Source of the DNA: Sciscionella sediminilitoris | GTDB lineage: Bacteria; Actinomycetota; Actinomycetes; Mycobacteriales; Pseudonocardiaceae | Assembly (NCBI RefSeq): GCF_000737195.2 | Contig: NZ_JALM01000005.1 | Span: 62,001 to 126,000, forward strand | Direction: 5' to 3' | Length of the DNA: 64,000 bases | In this document: piece after piece, positions 7,806 to 15,368 of the stretch | Position numbering within the stretch: the first letter of the stretch is position 1 | Layout of the letters: each line of letters begins with the position of its first letter | The notes under the pieces: generated by a model | Database searches by the model: none | What the model was told of the DNA's origin: nothing | The model's input: only the letters and a program-made list of their open reading frames with translations | Position numbers and translations under genes: made by a program

Positions 7806-8015
7806 TCAGTTGCGCTTCGGTATCTGGCCGATCCCTCCGCATTGTTTGCAGGCATTGCCGTTACGATCCATGCCGCTTCCGTGGCAGCTCGAACATTCTT
7901 CCATCTCGAAAGCGATCATGGGAACAGGAAATCGCATGGCAGGAGTATCGGCAATCCGCTGTCTGAGGGAAACGTCCCCGGTCGGTACGGAAACGTGATC
8001 TTCTCCTCTTGTCAT
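7806..8015 (-). CDS. Small DnaJ-type zinc-finger protein
   Basis: Up to 69 residues, with two CxxCxGxG repeats near the C-terminus (CSSCHGSG and CKQCGGIG), the zinc-binding repeat of the DnaJ cysteine-rich domain. There is no J domain, so this is a minimal zinc ribbon, presumably for protein-protein contact. The start is uncertain: the longest frame overlaps the upstream TetR stop by four bases (8012-8015), while internal ATGs at 7937 and 7919 would still keep both zinc motifs. Small proteins with this motif are common in actinobacteria, and their role is unknown. Confidence 0.6.
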   Translation of the reverse strand: MTRGEDHVSVPTGDVSLRQRIADTPAMRFPVPMIAFEMEECSSCHGSGMDRNGNACKQCGGIGQIPKRN

Positions 8016-8644
8016 CGCTCGCTCTCTCGGATCGTGCGCAGCCCGGTGATCAGGATATGCAGGCTGTACCGGAAGTCGTCCGCCTGGGCCGATCCCTCCC
8101 GGTGGCGCTCGAGCAGGCTACGCGCAAGCACTGGATAAGGGAAGGTTTCCTCGGTGATCAGCGCGTGTTCCTCGGCCTGGGTGCCACGGGTCTGATCCTC
8201 GACCGCGCGCCCGAGTACGAAGTGGATGATCGCGCCCGAGGCCCGGGATGCGTCGGAGAGCGGAAAACCCGCCCGGTGCAGGGTTTCGGTGACCAGCTCG
8301 GCGAACTCGCCGAGCGCTCGGGCGCGGATCAGGTCCGCCCCCGAAGCGATGCGTGCGCCATCGCGGACGCCGAGCAGGCCCTGCCACAGGGTTTCCGCCG
8401 CCTCGGCGAGCCAGGACCACCACGGTTGCCCGCGATGCCCGGCGTGCAACGGTGCCAGCACCGGGCCGAGCAGCTGGTCGGTCATCTCGTCGAGCAGTGC
8501 GCGCTTGTTCGGGAAATGCCAGTACAGTGCGGGAGCCTTGACGCCGAGCTCGGTCGCGAGCCTGCGCACCGTGAGCTTATCCAACCCCTCGGAGTCCAGT
8601 AGCCGCAAGGCGATCTGGGCGGCGTACTTCCTGTCAATTGGCAA
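8012..8644 (-). CDS. TetR-family transcriptional repressor
   Basis: A 210-residue regulator with an N-terminal helix-turn-helix (LTVRRLATELGVKAPALYWHF, about residues 25-45, quoted in part by its KAPALYWHF recognition helix) and a C-terminal ligand domain of the TetR_C type. It starts at a TTG at 8644 preceded by AGAGGAG at a normal distance. It is transcribed away from the FAD monooxygenase next door, and the 80-base gap holds AT-rich half-sites, so it probably represses that gene and itself in response to an aromatic or drug-like ligand. Confidence 0.88.
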   Translation of the reverse strand: MPIDRKYAAQIALRLLDSEGLDKLTVRRLATELGVKAPALYWHFPNKRALLDEMTDQLLGPVLAPLHAGHRGQPWWSWLAEAAETLWQGLLGVRDGARIASGADLIRARALGEFAELVTETLHRAGFPLSDASRASGAIIHFVLGRAVEDQTRGTQAEEHALITEETFPYPVLARSLLERHREGSAQADDFRYSLHILITGLRTIRESER

Positions 8645-8693
8645 GCCCCGGCTCCTCTCGGCTGGATCGACAGCCTAACAAAGCCGATTCATG

Positions 8694-8717
8694 GTTTAAT
8701 CTCTTTAACAAGTTAAG
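8694..8717. promoter_or_regulatory. Candidate TetR operator between repressor and monooxygenase
   Basis: AT-rich cluster of half-sites in a GC-rich region: GTTTAA (8694-8699), TTTAAC (8704-8709) and GTTAAG (8712-8717). The first two form an imperfect inverted repeat, and the second and third form TTAAC-AA-GTTAA. It overlaps the ribosome-binding region of the monooxygenase, a good place for a repressor. Confidence 0.45.
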
Positions 8718-8726
8718 GAGATGATC

Positions 8727-10136
8727 GTGGACGCGGATGTGCTCATCGTCGGTGCTGGGCCGGTAGGACTGTTGCTGGCGGCGGAACTCCGGCTCGGCGG
8801 CGCGGAGGTAGTCGTACTGGAAAGATCGGTGAAGCCCAATGCGGAGAAGCGGGCGCGGGCGATCGGTCCGCTGGCCTTCGAAGCGCTGTGCCGCCGCGGC
8901 CTCGGCCCGCAAATCGCCGAACACACCGGGATCGGGCTCGCCGATCTCCTGCGTGATCATGGCGGCACGCTCCGGCATTTCGCCTGGATCTTCAAGATCG
9001 AGGAGGTGCCGGGACGCGCGGGTGCGCCGATCTGGCAGCCGGATCTGGAACGGATTCTGCGGGAGTACGCGCGCGGGCTCGGGGTGGTGGTGCACTGGGG
9101 GACCGAGGTCGAGACGGTTGTGCCGGATGTCGCTGGGGTCACCGCGGGCGCGGCCGGAAACCAGTGGCGGGCCCGCTATCTGGTCGGTTGCGACGGCGGG
9201 CGCAGCACGGTGCGCGGGCTCGCCGGATTCGCGTTCCCGGGAACCGAACCGAGCATGATCACCAGGGTGACCGAGGTGGATCCGGAAAAGCTCGGAGAAC
9301 TCCCGGAGGCCGGGGACTATCCGGGCGGCAAACTGATGCACGGCGGAACACTGCTCGGCACCACGGAGTTCGGCACCGGCACCGACGGTCCACTCACGAC
9401 GGAGGAGCTGCGCGCCAGTATCCACCGGGTCACCGGGGCGGATGTGGGGATCACCGAACTGCGCGAGCCGCGGAAGTTCACCGATCGCGCGCGCCAGGCG
9501 AGCACTTATCGCAACGGCCGGGTGCTGCTGGCCGGGGACGCAGCACATGTGCACTCGCCCAACGGCGGACAGGGGCTCAACCTCGGCCTTGTCGACGCGG
9601 TGAACCTCGGCTGGAAGCTCGCCTCGGTGAGCGCCGCGAACATGGGGGAGGAACTGCTGGACAGCTACACGAGCGAACGCCACCCCGCCGGTGCCGCGGT
9701 GCTGCGCAACACGCGGGCCCAGTCCGCCTTGCTGGCCCACGGCGAACACATCGGCGCACTGCGCGAACTCCTCGCCGAACTGATGGATCTGCCCGAGGTG
9801 AACCGGTATTTCTGGCGGTTGCTCACCGGAACCGGGGACCGCTACGAATTCCCTTATCCGGCAAGCCATCCGCGCACCGGGTTCGCCTGCGGTGACCTGG
9901 AACTGGACGGCCGTCCGGTCACCGAGTTCACCGCGGACGGCGCGGCCGTGCTCGCGGTGCCGCGCGGTACCGCGGTATCCGTGCCGGACCGGGTTCGGGT
10001 GCTCGAGCTCGCCGCGCCCATCGAGGAGGACCTGAGCGGGGTGCTGATCCGCCCGGACGGCACCATCGCCTGGGCGTGCGCGGGGGAGGGCACCGAGGGG
10101 CTCGCGGTCGCGCTGCGCACCTGGTTCGGCGAATGA
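8727..10136 (+). CDS. FAD-dependent aromatic monooxygenase
   Basis: Class A flavoprotein hydroxylase of about 469 residues, expected to hydroxylate an aromatic or polyketide-like substrate with NAD(P)H and oxygen. The Rossmann motif VGAGPVGLLLAAEL lies at the N-terminus, the DG motif near CDGGRSTVRG, and the FAD-binding GDAAHVHSPNGGQGLNLG in the second half; the C-terminal thioredoxin-like domain is present. The GTG at 8727 is favoured because AAGGAG ends six bases before it; the ATG at 8721 abuts that site. It is divergent from a TetR gene that is its likely repressor. The substrate (antibiotic inactivation, phenol catabolism or biosynthesis) cannot be told. Confidence 0.88.
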   Translation: MDADVLIVGAGPVGLLLAAELRLGGAEVVVLERSVKPNAEKRARAIGPLAFEALCRRGLGPQIAEHTGIGLADLLRDHGGTLRHFAWIFKIEEVPGRAGAPIWQPDLERILREYARGLGVVVHWGTEVETVVPDVAGVTAGAAGNQWRARYLVGCDGGRSTVRGLAGFAFPGTEPSMITRVTEVDPEKLGELPEAGDYPGGKLMHGGTLLGTTEFGTGTDGPLTTEELRASIHRVTGADVGITELREPRKFTDRARQASTYRNGRVLLAGDAAHVHSPNGGQGLNLGLVDAVNLGWKLASVSAANMGEELLDSYTSERHPAGAAVLRNTRAQSALLAHGEHIGALRELLAELMDLPEVNRYFWRLLTGTGDRYEFPYPASHPRTGFACGDLELDGRPVTEFTADGAAVLAVPRGTAVSVPDRVRVLELAAPIEEDLSGVLIRPDGTIAWACAGEGTEGLAVALRTWFGE

Positions 10137-10185
10137 ACTCACGTTTCGCGGTTCGGCGTCGTCTACTGGGTGTGCTACCGATGCT

Positions 10186-10212
10186 GGAGTCCTACGAATA
10201 CCGGAGTCCTAC
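10186..10212 (+). repeat. Direct repeat upstream of the ECF sigma gene
   Basis: GGAGTCCTAC occurs twice, at 10186-10195 and 10203-10212, with starts 17 bases apart and the second copy ending four bases before the sigma-factor ATG. It could be a binding site or part of the promoter, or it could be a chance duplication. Confidence 0.4.
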
Positions 10213-10215
10213 CAC

Positions 10216-10689
10216 ATGAAGGCGTTCGAAGAGATCGTCGCCGAACACGGCGCGACCGTGCTCCGGGTGTGCCGGGCTGTGCTCGGGCACGCCGATGCGG
10301 AGGACGCCGCCGCTGAGACGTTCCTCGCCGCGCTCAAGGCGTATCCCGAACTTCCGGAGACCGCCAATGTGCAGGCGTGGCTGGTCACGATCGCGCACCG
10401 GAAGGCGGTCGATGCCACCCGCGCGGCGAAGCGCAGAGCGGTCACCGTGCCCGAACCGCCGGAGCGCCACTCCGGGATCGGGCGCCCGGAACAGGTCGAT
10501 CCGGATCTGTGGTCGGCGCTCGGCGAGCTCTCGCTGACTCAGCGGGCCGCCGTCGCCTATCACTATCTGGCCGGCCTGCCGTACAAGGAGATCGCCGAGA
10601 TCACCGGGAGCACCACCGCGGCCGTGCGCAGAGCGGCGGCGGACGGGGTGCGGAAACTCCGCACGAGCTATCCGAGGGAGTGCGAATGA
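10216..10689 (+). CDS. ECF-type RNA polymerase sigma factor
   Basis: Sigma factor of 157 residues with only regions 2 and 4. Region 2 spans about residues 7-75 (AEDAAAETFLAALKAYP and the helix WLVTIAHRKAVD), and region 4 spans about 95-150 with the helix-turn-helix LPYKEIAEITGSTTAAVRRA. No anti-sigma gene is adjacent. Instead the stop codon overlaps the start of an O6-alkylguanine methyltransferase, and that gene overlaps an Fe(II)/2-oxoglutarate oxygenase. The coupling suggests a sigma-controlled response to DNA alkylation. The regulon and signal are inferred from context only. Confidence 0.88.
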   Translation: MKAFEEIVAEHGATVLRVCRAVLGHADAEDAAAETFLAALKAYPELPETANVQAWLVTIAHRKAVDATRAAKRRAVTVPEPPERHSGIGRPEQVDPDLWSALGELSLTQRAAVAYHYLAGLPYKEIAEITGSTTAAVRRAAADGVRKLRTSYPRECE

Positions 10690-11291
10690 TGACCGCGGAC
10701 AAGGACATCGCCGGCATGCTCGCCGGGGACGAGACCGAGGCACTGGCCCGGCTGCGTGCCCGGCTCGCCGAACAGGCCGCGAGCGCGGGCGTGCTGGACA
10801 TCGCCTACCGCACGCACGACACCCCGGTCGGGCGGCTGCTGCTCGCCGCGACCGAGGCCGGTGTGCTGCGGGTGGCCTATGAACGTGAGGAACACGAACG
10901 GGTGCTGGCGAGCCTCGCCGACACGGTGAGCCCGCGCATCCTGCACGCACCGGGCAGACTGGACCGGCTCGCCACCGAACTCGACGAGTACTTCACCGGA
11001 AAGCGCAGGAGTTTCGATGTGCCGCTGGATTTGCGGCTGAGCAAGGGATTCCGCCGTGAGGTGCTCGGTCACCTACGGGACATCGGCTACGGGGAGACCG
11101 CGAGCTATGCGGGAATAGCGGCCGCCGCGGGCAGTCCGCGTGCGGTGCGCGCGGCCGGTTCCGCCTGCGCGACGAACCCGATCCCGGTCGTGCTGCCCTG
11201 CCATCGGGTGCTGCGTTCGGATGGATCGCTTTCCGGGTACGTGGGCGGAGTCGAAGCGAAACGGAAACTACTCGAACTGGAGGCGGCGTGA
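10686..11291 (+). CDS. ogt: O6-methylguanine-DNA methyltransferase with N-terminal extension
   Basis: Suicide DNA-repair protein of 201 residues that moves an alkyl group from O6-alkylguanine to its own cysteine. The active site LPCHRVLRSDGSLSGYVGG near the C-terminus holds the acceptor Cys, the His that activates it and the following glycine-rich loop. The first ~35 residues (DKDIAGMLAGDETEALARL) are an extra helical, acidic segment before the methyltransferase fold. The ATG at 10686 (or 10689) overlaps the sigma-factor stop. The extension might contact the upstream sigma factor; that is a guess from position. Confidence 0.92.
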   Translation: MMTADKDIAGMLAGDETEALARLRARLAEQAASAGVLDIAYRTHDTPVGRLLLAATEAGVLRVAYEREEHERVLASLADTVSPRILHAPGRLDRLATELDEYFTGKRRSFDVPLDLRLSKGFRREVLGHLRDIGYGETASYAGIAAAAGSPRAVRAAGSACATNPIPVVLPCHRVLRSDGSLSGYVGGVEAKRKLLELEAA

Positions 11292-12010
11292 ACACCGGCG
11301 CGAACACCTACGAGAAACGCGTGGCCGCAGCGGACTGGTCCGCGGTGCACCGCGAGGTCGACGAGTACGGCTGCGCCCTGTTGCCCCGGCTGCTCACCGA
11401 AACCGAATGCGCGAGCCTGGCCGAGCTCTATCCCGAACCCGAACATTTCCGGTCCACCATCGATATGCGCAGGCACCGGTTCGGCGAAGGGGAGTACCAT
11501 TACTTCGCCGAACCGTTCCCGGAGCCGATCGCCCGGCTGCGCGAGGCGCTGTACCCGCGGTTGCTGCCGATCGCACGGGACTGGGCGCAGCGGCTCGGCA
11601 GGCAGGCCGAATGGCCGGACACCCTCGCCGAATGGCTGGAGATCTGCCATGCGGCAGGGCAACGTCGGCCGACCCCGATCCTGCTGCGCTATGCCGAGGG
11701 CGGGTGGAACGCGCTGCACCGGGATCTGTACGGGGACAAGGTTTTCCCGCTGCAGGTGGTGATCAACCTGAGCAATCCGGGCGTGGACCACACCGGTGGG
11801 GAGTTCCTGCTCGTCGAGCAGCGGATGCGGGCCCAGTCACGGGGCACGGCCACCCTGATCCCGCAGGGGCACGGGCTCGTGTTCACCACGAGGGACCGCC
11901 CGGTGCGCTCGGCGCGTGGCTGGTCGGCAGCGCAGGTGCGGCACGGGGTGTCCGCGGTGCGCAGCGGTATGCGCTACACCCTTGGCCTGGTCTTTCACGA
12001 CGCCGCCTGA
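11288..12010 (+). CDS. Fe(II)/2-oxoglutarate-dependent oxygenase
   Basis: Protein of 240 residues with the double-stranded beta-helix motif: HRD (first His and Asp ligands, about residues 140-142), a middle strand FPLQVVINLSNPG, TGGEF, and the distal RHGVSAVRSGMRYTLGLVFHD segment providing the last His and the Arg for 2-oxoglutarate. Its ATG overlaps the stop of ogt (11288-11291). Related oxygenases sit beside ada/ogt genes in several bacteria, so an oxidative dealkylation or linked repair role is plausible, but the substrate is not shown. It converges with the YbaK gene, overlapping by 16 bases. Confidence 0.82.
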   Translation: MNTGANTYEKRVAAADWSAVHREVDEYGCALLPRLLTETECASLAELYPEPEHFRSTIDMRRHRFGEGEYHYFAEPFPEPIARLREALYPRLLPIARDWAQRLGRQAEWPDTLAEWLEICHAAGQRRPTPILLRYAEGGWNALHRDLYGDKVFPLQVVINLSNPGVDHTGGEFLLVEQRMRAQSRGTATLIPQGHGLVFTTRDRPVRSARGWSAAQVRHGVSAVRSGMRYTLGLVFHDAA

Positions 12011-12498
12011 CCCGGCTCCCCGGCGATCGCGTGCACCGCAGGCGCCGCGATCCGGCGGTAGTCCTCGGTGGCCAGGGCGAGGGAACGGTCCAGGCGCGCG
12101 GCGTTGAAGAAGATCTCCTCGTGCTCGAACAGTGCGGGGTCCGCGACGAGTTCGAGTTCATCGGTGAACGTCAGCGGCAGGATGGTGCCGCTGACGCTGC
12201 CGGAGAGCCGTTCGGCCGTCTCGTTGTCGGCGAATCCCGCGTAGCGCCCGTGGTAGAACGCCTTCAGCGCGGCCAGGTCCACGCGGGTGTCCCCGGGAAC
12301 CACGGCGAGCGCGTACTTTCGCGTCTTCTTGTCCACCTTGATCAGGACGACGACGCATTTGGCCGCCTGGCACACCGGATGCCCGCGCAGTTCGCTGACC
12401 GGTTCCGTCCGGCCCTCCGGCGCGTGGTCGATCGTCCGGTACCTGGCGCCGTGCTCGTCCAGCAGCCCGATCAGTCGCTCGTACGTACCGACACTCAC
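11995..12498 (-). CDS. YbaK/ProX-type aminoacyl-tRNA deacylase
   Basis: A 167-residue YbaK-domain protein, the family that hydrolyses mischarged tRNAs such as Cys- or Ala-tRNA-Pro. Typical features are KCVVVLIKVDKK in the first third and the strand ALAVVPGDTRVDLAALK, followed by GSVSGTILPL and the C-terminal FFNAARLDRSL. Start at the GTG at 12498, six bases after the ArsR stop, so the two genes form an operon. The exact tRNA is not determined. Confidence 0.85.
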   Translation of the reverse strand: MSVGTYERLIGLLDEHGARYRTIDHAPEGRTEPVSELRGHPVCQAAKCVVVLIKVDKKTRKYALAVVPGDTRVDLAALKAFYHGRYAGFADNETAERLSGSVSGTILPLTFTDELELVADPALFEHEEIFFNAARLDRSLALATEDYRRIAAPAVHAIAGEPGQAAS

Positions 12499-12504
12499 GT
12501 TCGC

Positions 12505-12804
12505 TCACCAATCGTCGTGGAGGGTTTGCTTGATTTCCCGGATCCGGTCCTCATCGCGCCGGTAGAACACCCACTGCTTGATGCGCTTCGCCCGGAGCAG
12601 CCCGGCCGCGGTCAGTACCTTCAGGTGTTCGCCCGCGGTCGGCTGGCTGACCTCCAGCTTCCGCGCGATCAGCACCCCGCAGACACCGTCGGTCAGCAGA
12701 TCCCCGTCGACCTGCGGGGGAAAGTGCGCGACCGGGTCGCGCAGCCACTCCAGAATCCGCAGCCGCCGCTCGCTGGCCAGCGCCTTGAGAACCTCGACCT
12801 CCAT
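12505..12804 (-). CDS. ArsR-family transcriptional regulator
   Basis: Winged-helix repressor of 99 residues. The HTH is at about residues 45-75 (ARKLEVSQPTAGEHLKVL) followed by the wing AKRIKQWVFYRRD. Cysteine is rare in the protein (one Cys before the HTH), so a non-metal ligand or redox signal is as likely as a metal. The ATG at 12804 touches a perfect 7-bp palindrome, probably its own operator, and YbaK follows in the same operon. Confidence 0.85.
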   Translation of the reverse strand: MEVEVLKALASERRLRILEWLRDPVAHFPPQVDGDLLTDGVCGVLIARKLEVSQPTAGEHLKVLTAAGLLRAKRIKQWVFYRRDEDRIREIKQTLHDDW

Positions 12805-12826
12805 CAATTAGGGAGTTTGCTAATTG
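12805..12826. promoter_or_regulatory. Palindromic operator of the ArsR-YbaK operon
   Basis: CAATTAG (12805-12811), eight-base spacer, CTAATTG (12820-12826): perfect 7-bp arms, AT-rich in GC-rich surroundings, directly before the ArsR ATG. This is the expected shape of an ArsR autoregulatory site. Confidence 0.6.
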
Positions 12827-12915
12827 CCTGATCGGTTGTCAAGGTCCGGGTGCCCCGGTGCCGCACAGGCACGTGCGACCGGGAGGGGCACCGGCTCCCC
12901 TCTAGGATCGGCGGT

Positions 12916-14391
12916 GTGCGAGACCGCGAGCGCCCCGACCTTCCCCTGGTGCTTCGCGCGCCATTCGGTCTCGGTCTGCTCGGTGTGGCCACGAGCGCGG
13001 CCGGGGTGCTCACCATCGGTCTGCTCGCCTGGCTCAACGGTGCCCCGGAGCGGTTCGGCAGGCATGTCGGGCTGCTCGCCACCGTGGGCATGGGGCTGAC
13101 CGCTTTCGCGTTCGTCGTCGGTATCGGGGCGAGCACCGCGCTGCAGCGGCGGGCGATCGGCCCACTGCGTGAGGGCGGGGAACTCACCGCGGTGCAGGCG
13201 GCTGCCGTGTACCGCTTGCCCGCCAGGATGATGATGATCTCCGGGGCGCTCTGGTTGCTGGCCGTCGCCGTGATGAGCGTGCTGATGTTCAGCCTGCTCG
13301 CCTACACCGACGCGGCGACCGGGGTCGCGTTCATCGCGCTCGGCGGGATCGCCACGACCGCCTACGCCTATCTCGCGACCGAGCGGCTGCTGCGCCCGGT
13401 GATGAGCCGGGTGCTCGAGTCGTACCAGGCGCGCAGGGGAACGGTACTGGGCAGGCTCGCGGTGACCTGGGTGCTCTCCGGAGGGGTTCCGCTCGTCTCG
13501 GTGGTCATCGCCCTCTCCTACACCCGCTCGAGCCAGGACGAGCGGATCCGCGTGGTGTTCGTGCTCGCCGGGATCGGGGTGTTCCTCGGGATCGCGAGCA
13601 CGGTGCTGCTCGCCCGCTCGGTCGGGCTTCCGCTGCGCCGGATGCGGACCGCGCTCGAACGCATCGCCAGGGACGATTTCGACGCCCGGGTGGAGGTCAA
13701 CAACACCACCGAGATCGGGCTGATGCAGGCCTCGGTGAACGATCTGGCCCGCGGGCTGCGCGAACGCGAGCGCATGCGGGACCTGTTCGAGCGCCATGTC
13801 GGGGATTCGGTCGTGGACCACGCGATGTCCGTCGGCGCCTCGCTCACCGGGGAACTCACCGAGGTGGTGGCGCTGTTCGTGGATGTCATCGGCTCCACCG
13901 AACTGGCCTACGCCCTGCCCACCGAGGACTTCGTGGCCAAGCTCAACCGGCTGCTCGGCGGCGTGGTCGCCGAGATCGACCGGGAGGGCGGGCTGGTCAA
14001 CAAGTTCGAGGGGGACGCGACGCTGTGCATTTTCGGCGCCCCGGTGCACCACGCCGATCCGGCGAGCGCCGCACTGCGGGCCGCGCGCCGGATCCGGGAC
14101 TCGGTCGCCGAGGCAGGGGAACTGGATGTGGGGATCGGGATCGCGGCCGGGCGGGTGTTCGCCGGTCAGCTGGGCACCAGGAGCAGGCTGGAGTACACCG
14201 TCATCGGGGACGCGGTGAACGAGGCCGCGCGGCTCACCGAGGAGGCGAAGGCGCTGCCCGGGCGGGTGCTCGCCAGCGAATCGGTGATCGAACAGAGCAG
14301 CACGGGTGAGCGGGAGCGCTGGTCCGAGCACGCGCGCCTGGAACTGCGCGGGCGCGCGGACGAGACACTGTGCTTCACGAGTTCGCGCTGA
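12916..14391 (+). CDS. Membrane adenylate/guanylate cyclase with HAMP domain
   Basis: About 491 residues. Six hydrophobic helices occupy roughly residues 12-265, then a HAMP linker (RSVGLPLRRMRTALERIARDDF) and a class III cyclase domain at about 315-490. The catalytic domain keeps the metal aspartates (FVDVIGST and EGDATLCIFG), a substrate-specifying Lys in VNKFEGD and Asp in TVIGDAVNEAARL, which favours ATP, hence cyclic AMP. Start at GTG 12916: TAGGAT lies seven bases upstream, as for other leaderless genes here. The six-helix sensor plus HAMP is a design known from mycobacterial cyclases. The input signal is unknown. Confidence 0.9.
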   Translation: MRDRERPDLPLVLRAPFGLGLLGVATSAAGVLTIGLLAWLNGAPERFGRHVGLLATVGMGLTAFAFVVGIGASTALQRRAIGPLREGGELTAVQAAAVYRLPARMMMISGALWLLAVAVMSVLMFSLLAYTDAATGVAFIALGGIATTAYAYLATERLLRPVMSRVLESYQARRGTVLGRLAVTWVLSGGVPLVSVVIALSYTRSSQDERIRVVFVLAGIGVFLGIASTVLLARSVGLPLRRMRTALERIARDDFDARVEVNNTTEIGLMQASVNDLARGLRERERMRDLFERHVGDSVVDHAMSVGASLTGELTEVVALFVDVIGSTELAYALPTEDFVAKLNRLLGGVVAEIDREGGLVNKFEGDATLCIFGAPVHHADPASAALRAARRIRDSVAEAGELDVGIGIAAGRVFAGQLGTRSRLEYTVIGDAVNEAARLTEEAKALPGRVLASESVIEQSSTGERERWSEHARLELRGRADETLCFTSSR

Positions 14392-14400
14392 GCCGCGTCG

Positions 14401-15291
14401 TCAGCAGAGCTGGCGCAGTACCGACAGCCCGGCGGCGATCAGCGGATGTTCGGCCGCGCCCCTGCGGGTCACCGTCAGCAGCGGCCTGCTGGGTGCGGGA
14501 TCGGCGAGCGGGGTGCGCACCACGGCCGGTTCCGCGGGCAGCCGCACCAGCCTCGGCAGCAGCGCGATGCCGAGACCGCGGCCGACGAGCCCGGCGACCG
14601 CGCTCCATTCCAGCACCTCGTGGGCGATGTCCGGGCTGAACCCCGCGGTCCCGCACAGTGCGAGGATGGCCCGGCGGTAGGCCGTCTCCGGCATCGCGAG
14701 CACCCACTGTTCGCGCGCCAGATCGGTCAGCCGCACCCCGTCCGCCCCGGCGAGCGGGTGCTCCGGGGCGGTGAGCAGGTCGTAGCGGTCCTCGAGCAGC
14801 GGGAGGATCTCGAATCCGGGGTCCTCGAGCGGCGGGGTCTCCGGGGTCGCCATGGTCACCGCGAGGTCCACCGCACCGCGGAAGAGCAGGTCGAAGCAGG
14901 CGGGCGGCTCGGCCTCGATGATGCGCACCCGGACATCCGGCCAGCGTTGCCGCATGGTGACCGCGGCGGGCGCGAGCAGGGCCGAGATCGTCGAGGTCAT
15001 GCTGGCGACCCGCAACTCGCCGCTCGGTGGTGCGTCCGCCTGCAGCCGGGCCCGCGCCAGCTCCCAGCGCTGTTCCATCTCCTCGGCGTGGCGCACCAGC
15101 TCTCGTGCCGCCGGGGTCAGGTACACGTGCCGCCCGTGTGGTTCGAGCAGGGTGACGCCCAGATCCTTGCCGAGCTGGCGCACCTGCTGGGAGGCCGCCG
15201 AGGGAGTCAGGTACAGCGCCTGCGCCGCGGCGGTGAGCGTGCCGTATTCGGCGAGGGCGCGCAGCACGCGCAGTCGGCGCAAGTCGATCAT
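14401..15291 (-). CDS. LysR-family transcriptional regulator
   Basis: 296 residues: N-terminal winged HTH (LRRLRVLRALAEYGTLTAAAQALYLTPSAASQQ region, residues about 3-35) and a substrate-binding domain of the periplasmic-protein type. It is divergent from a TauE/SafE permease, with an inverted repeat in the 77-base gap, so it most likely controls that permease. Effector unknown. Confidence 0.92.
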   Translation of the reverse strand: MIDLRRLRVLRALAEYGTLTAAAQALYLTPSAASQQVRQLGKDLGVTLLEPHGRHVYLTPAARELVRHAEEMEQRWELARARLQADAPPSGELRVASMTSTISALLAPAAVTMRQRWPDVRVRIIEAEPPACFDLLFRGAVDLAVTMATPETPPLEDPGFEILPLLEDRYDLLTAPEHPLAGADGVRLTDLAREQWVLAMPETAYRRAILALCGTAGFSPDIAHEVLEWSAVAGLVGRGLGIALLPRLVRLPAEPAVVRTPLADPAPSRPLLTVTRRGAAEHPLIAAGLSVLRQLC

Positions 15292-15301
15292 CGACTGCCG
15301 A

Positions 15302-15323
15302 TTCTAAACGGAACCGTTCAGAA
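15302..15323. promoter_or_regulatory. LysR-type palindrome between LysR and TauE genes
   Basis: TTCT-A-AACGG-AA-CCGTT-C-AGAA: a 22-base inverted repeat with 9 of 10 positions paired in each arm. LysR regulators bind such interrupted palindromes next to their own promoter. On the minus strand TAGAAT within it could be the -10 box of the LysR gene. Confidence 0.6.
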
Positions 15324-15368
15324 ATCGAACCTGGTCACAGCGGGTTCGCGGCGGAAGACTCAGCCGTC

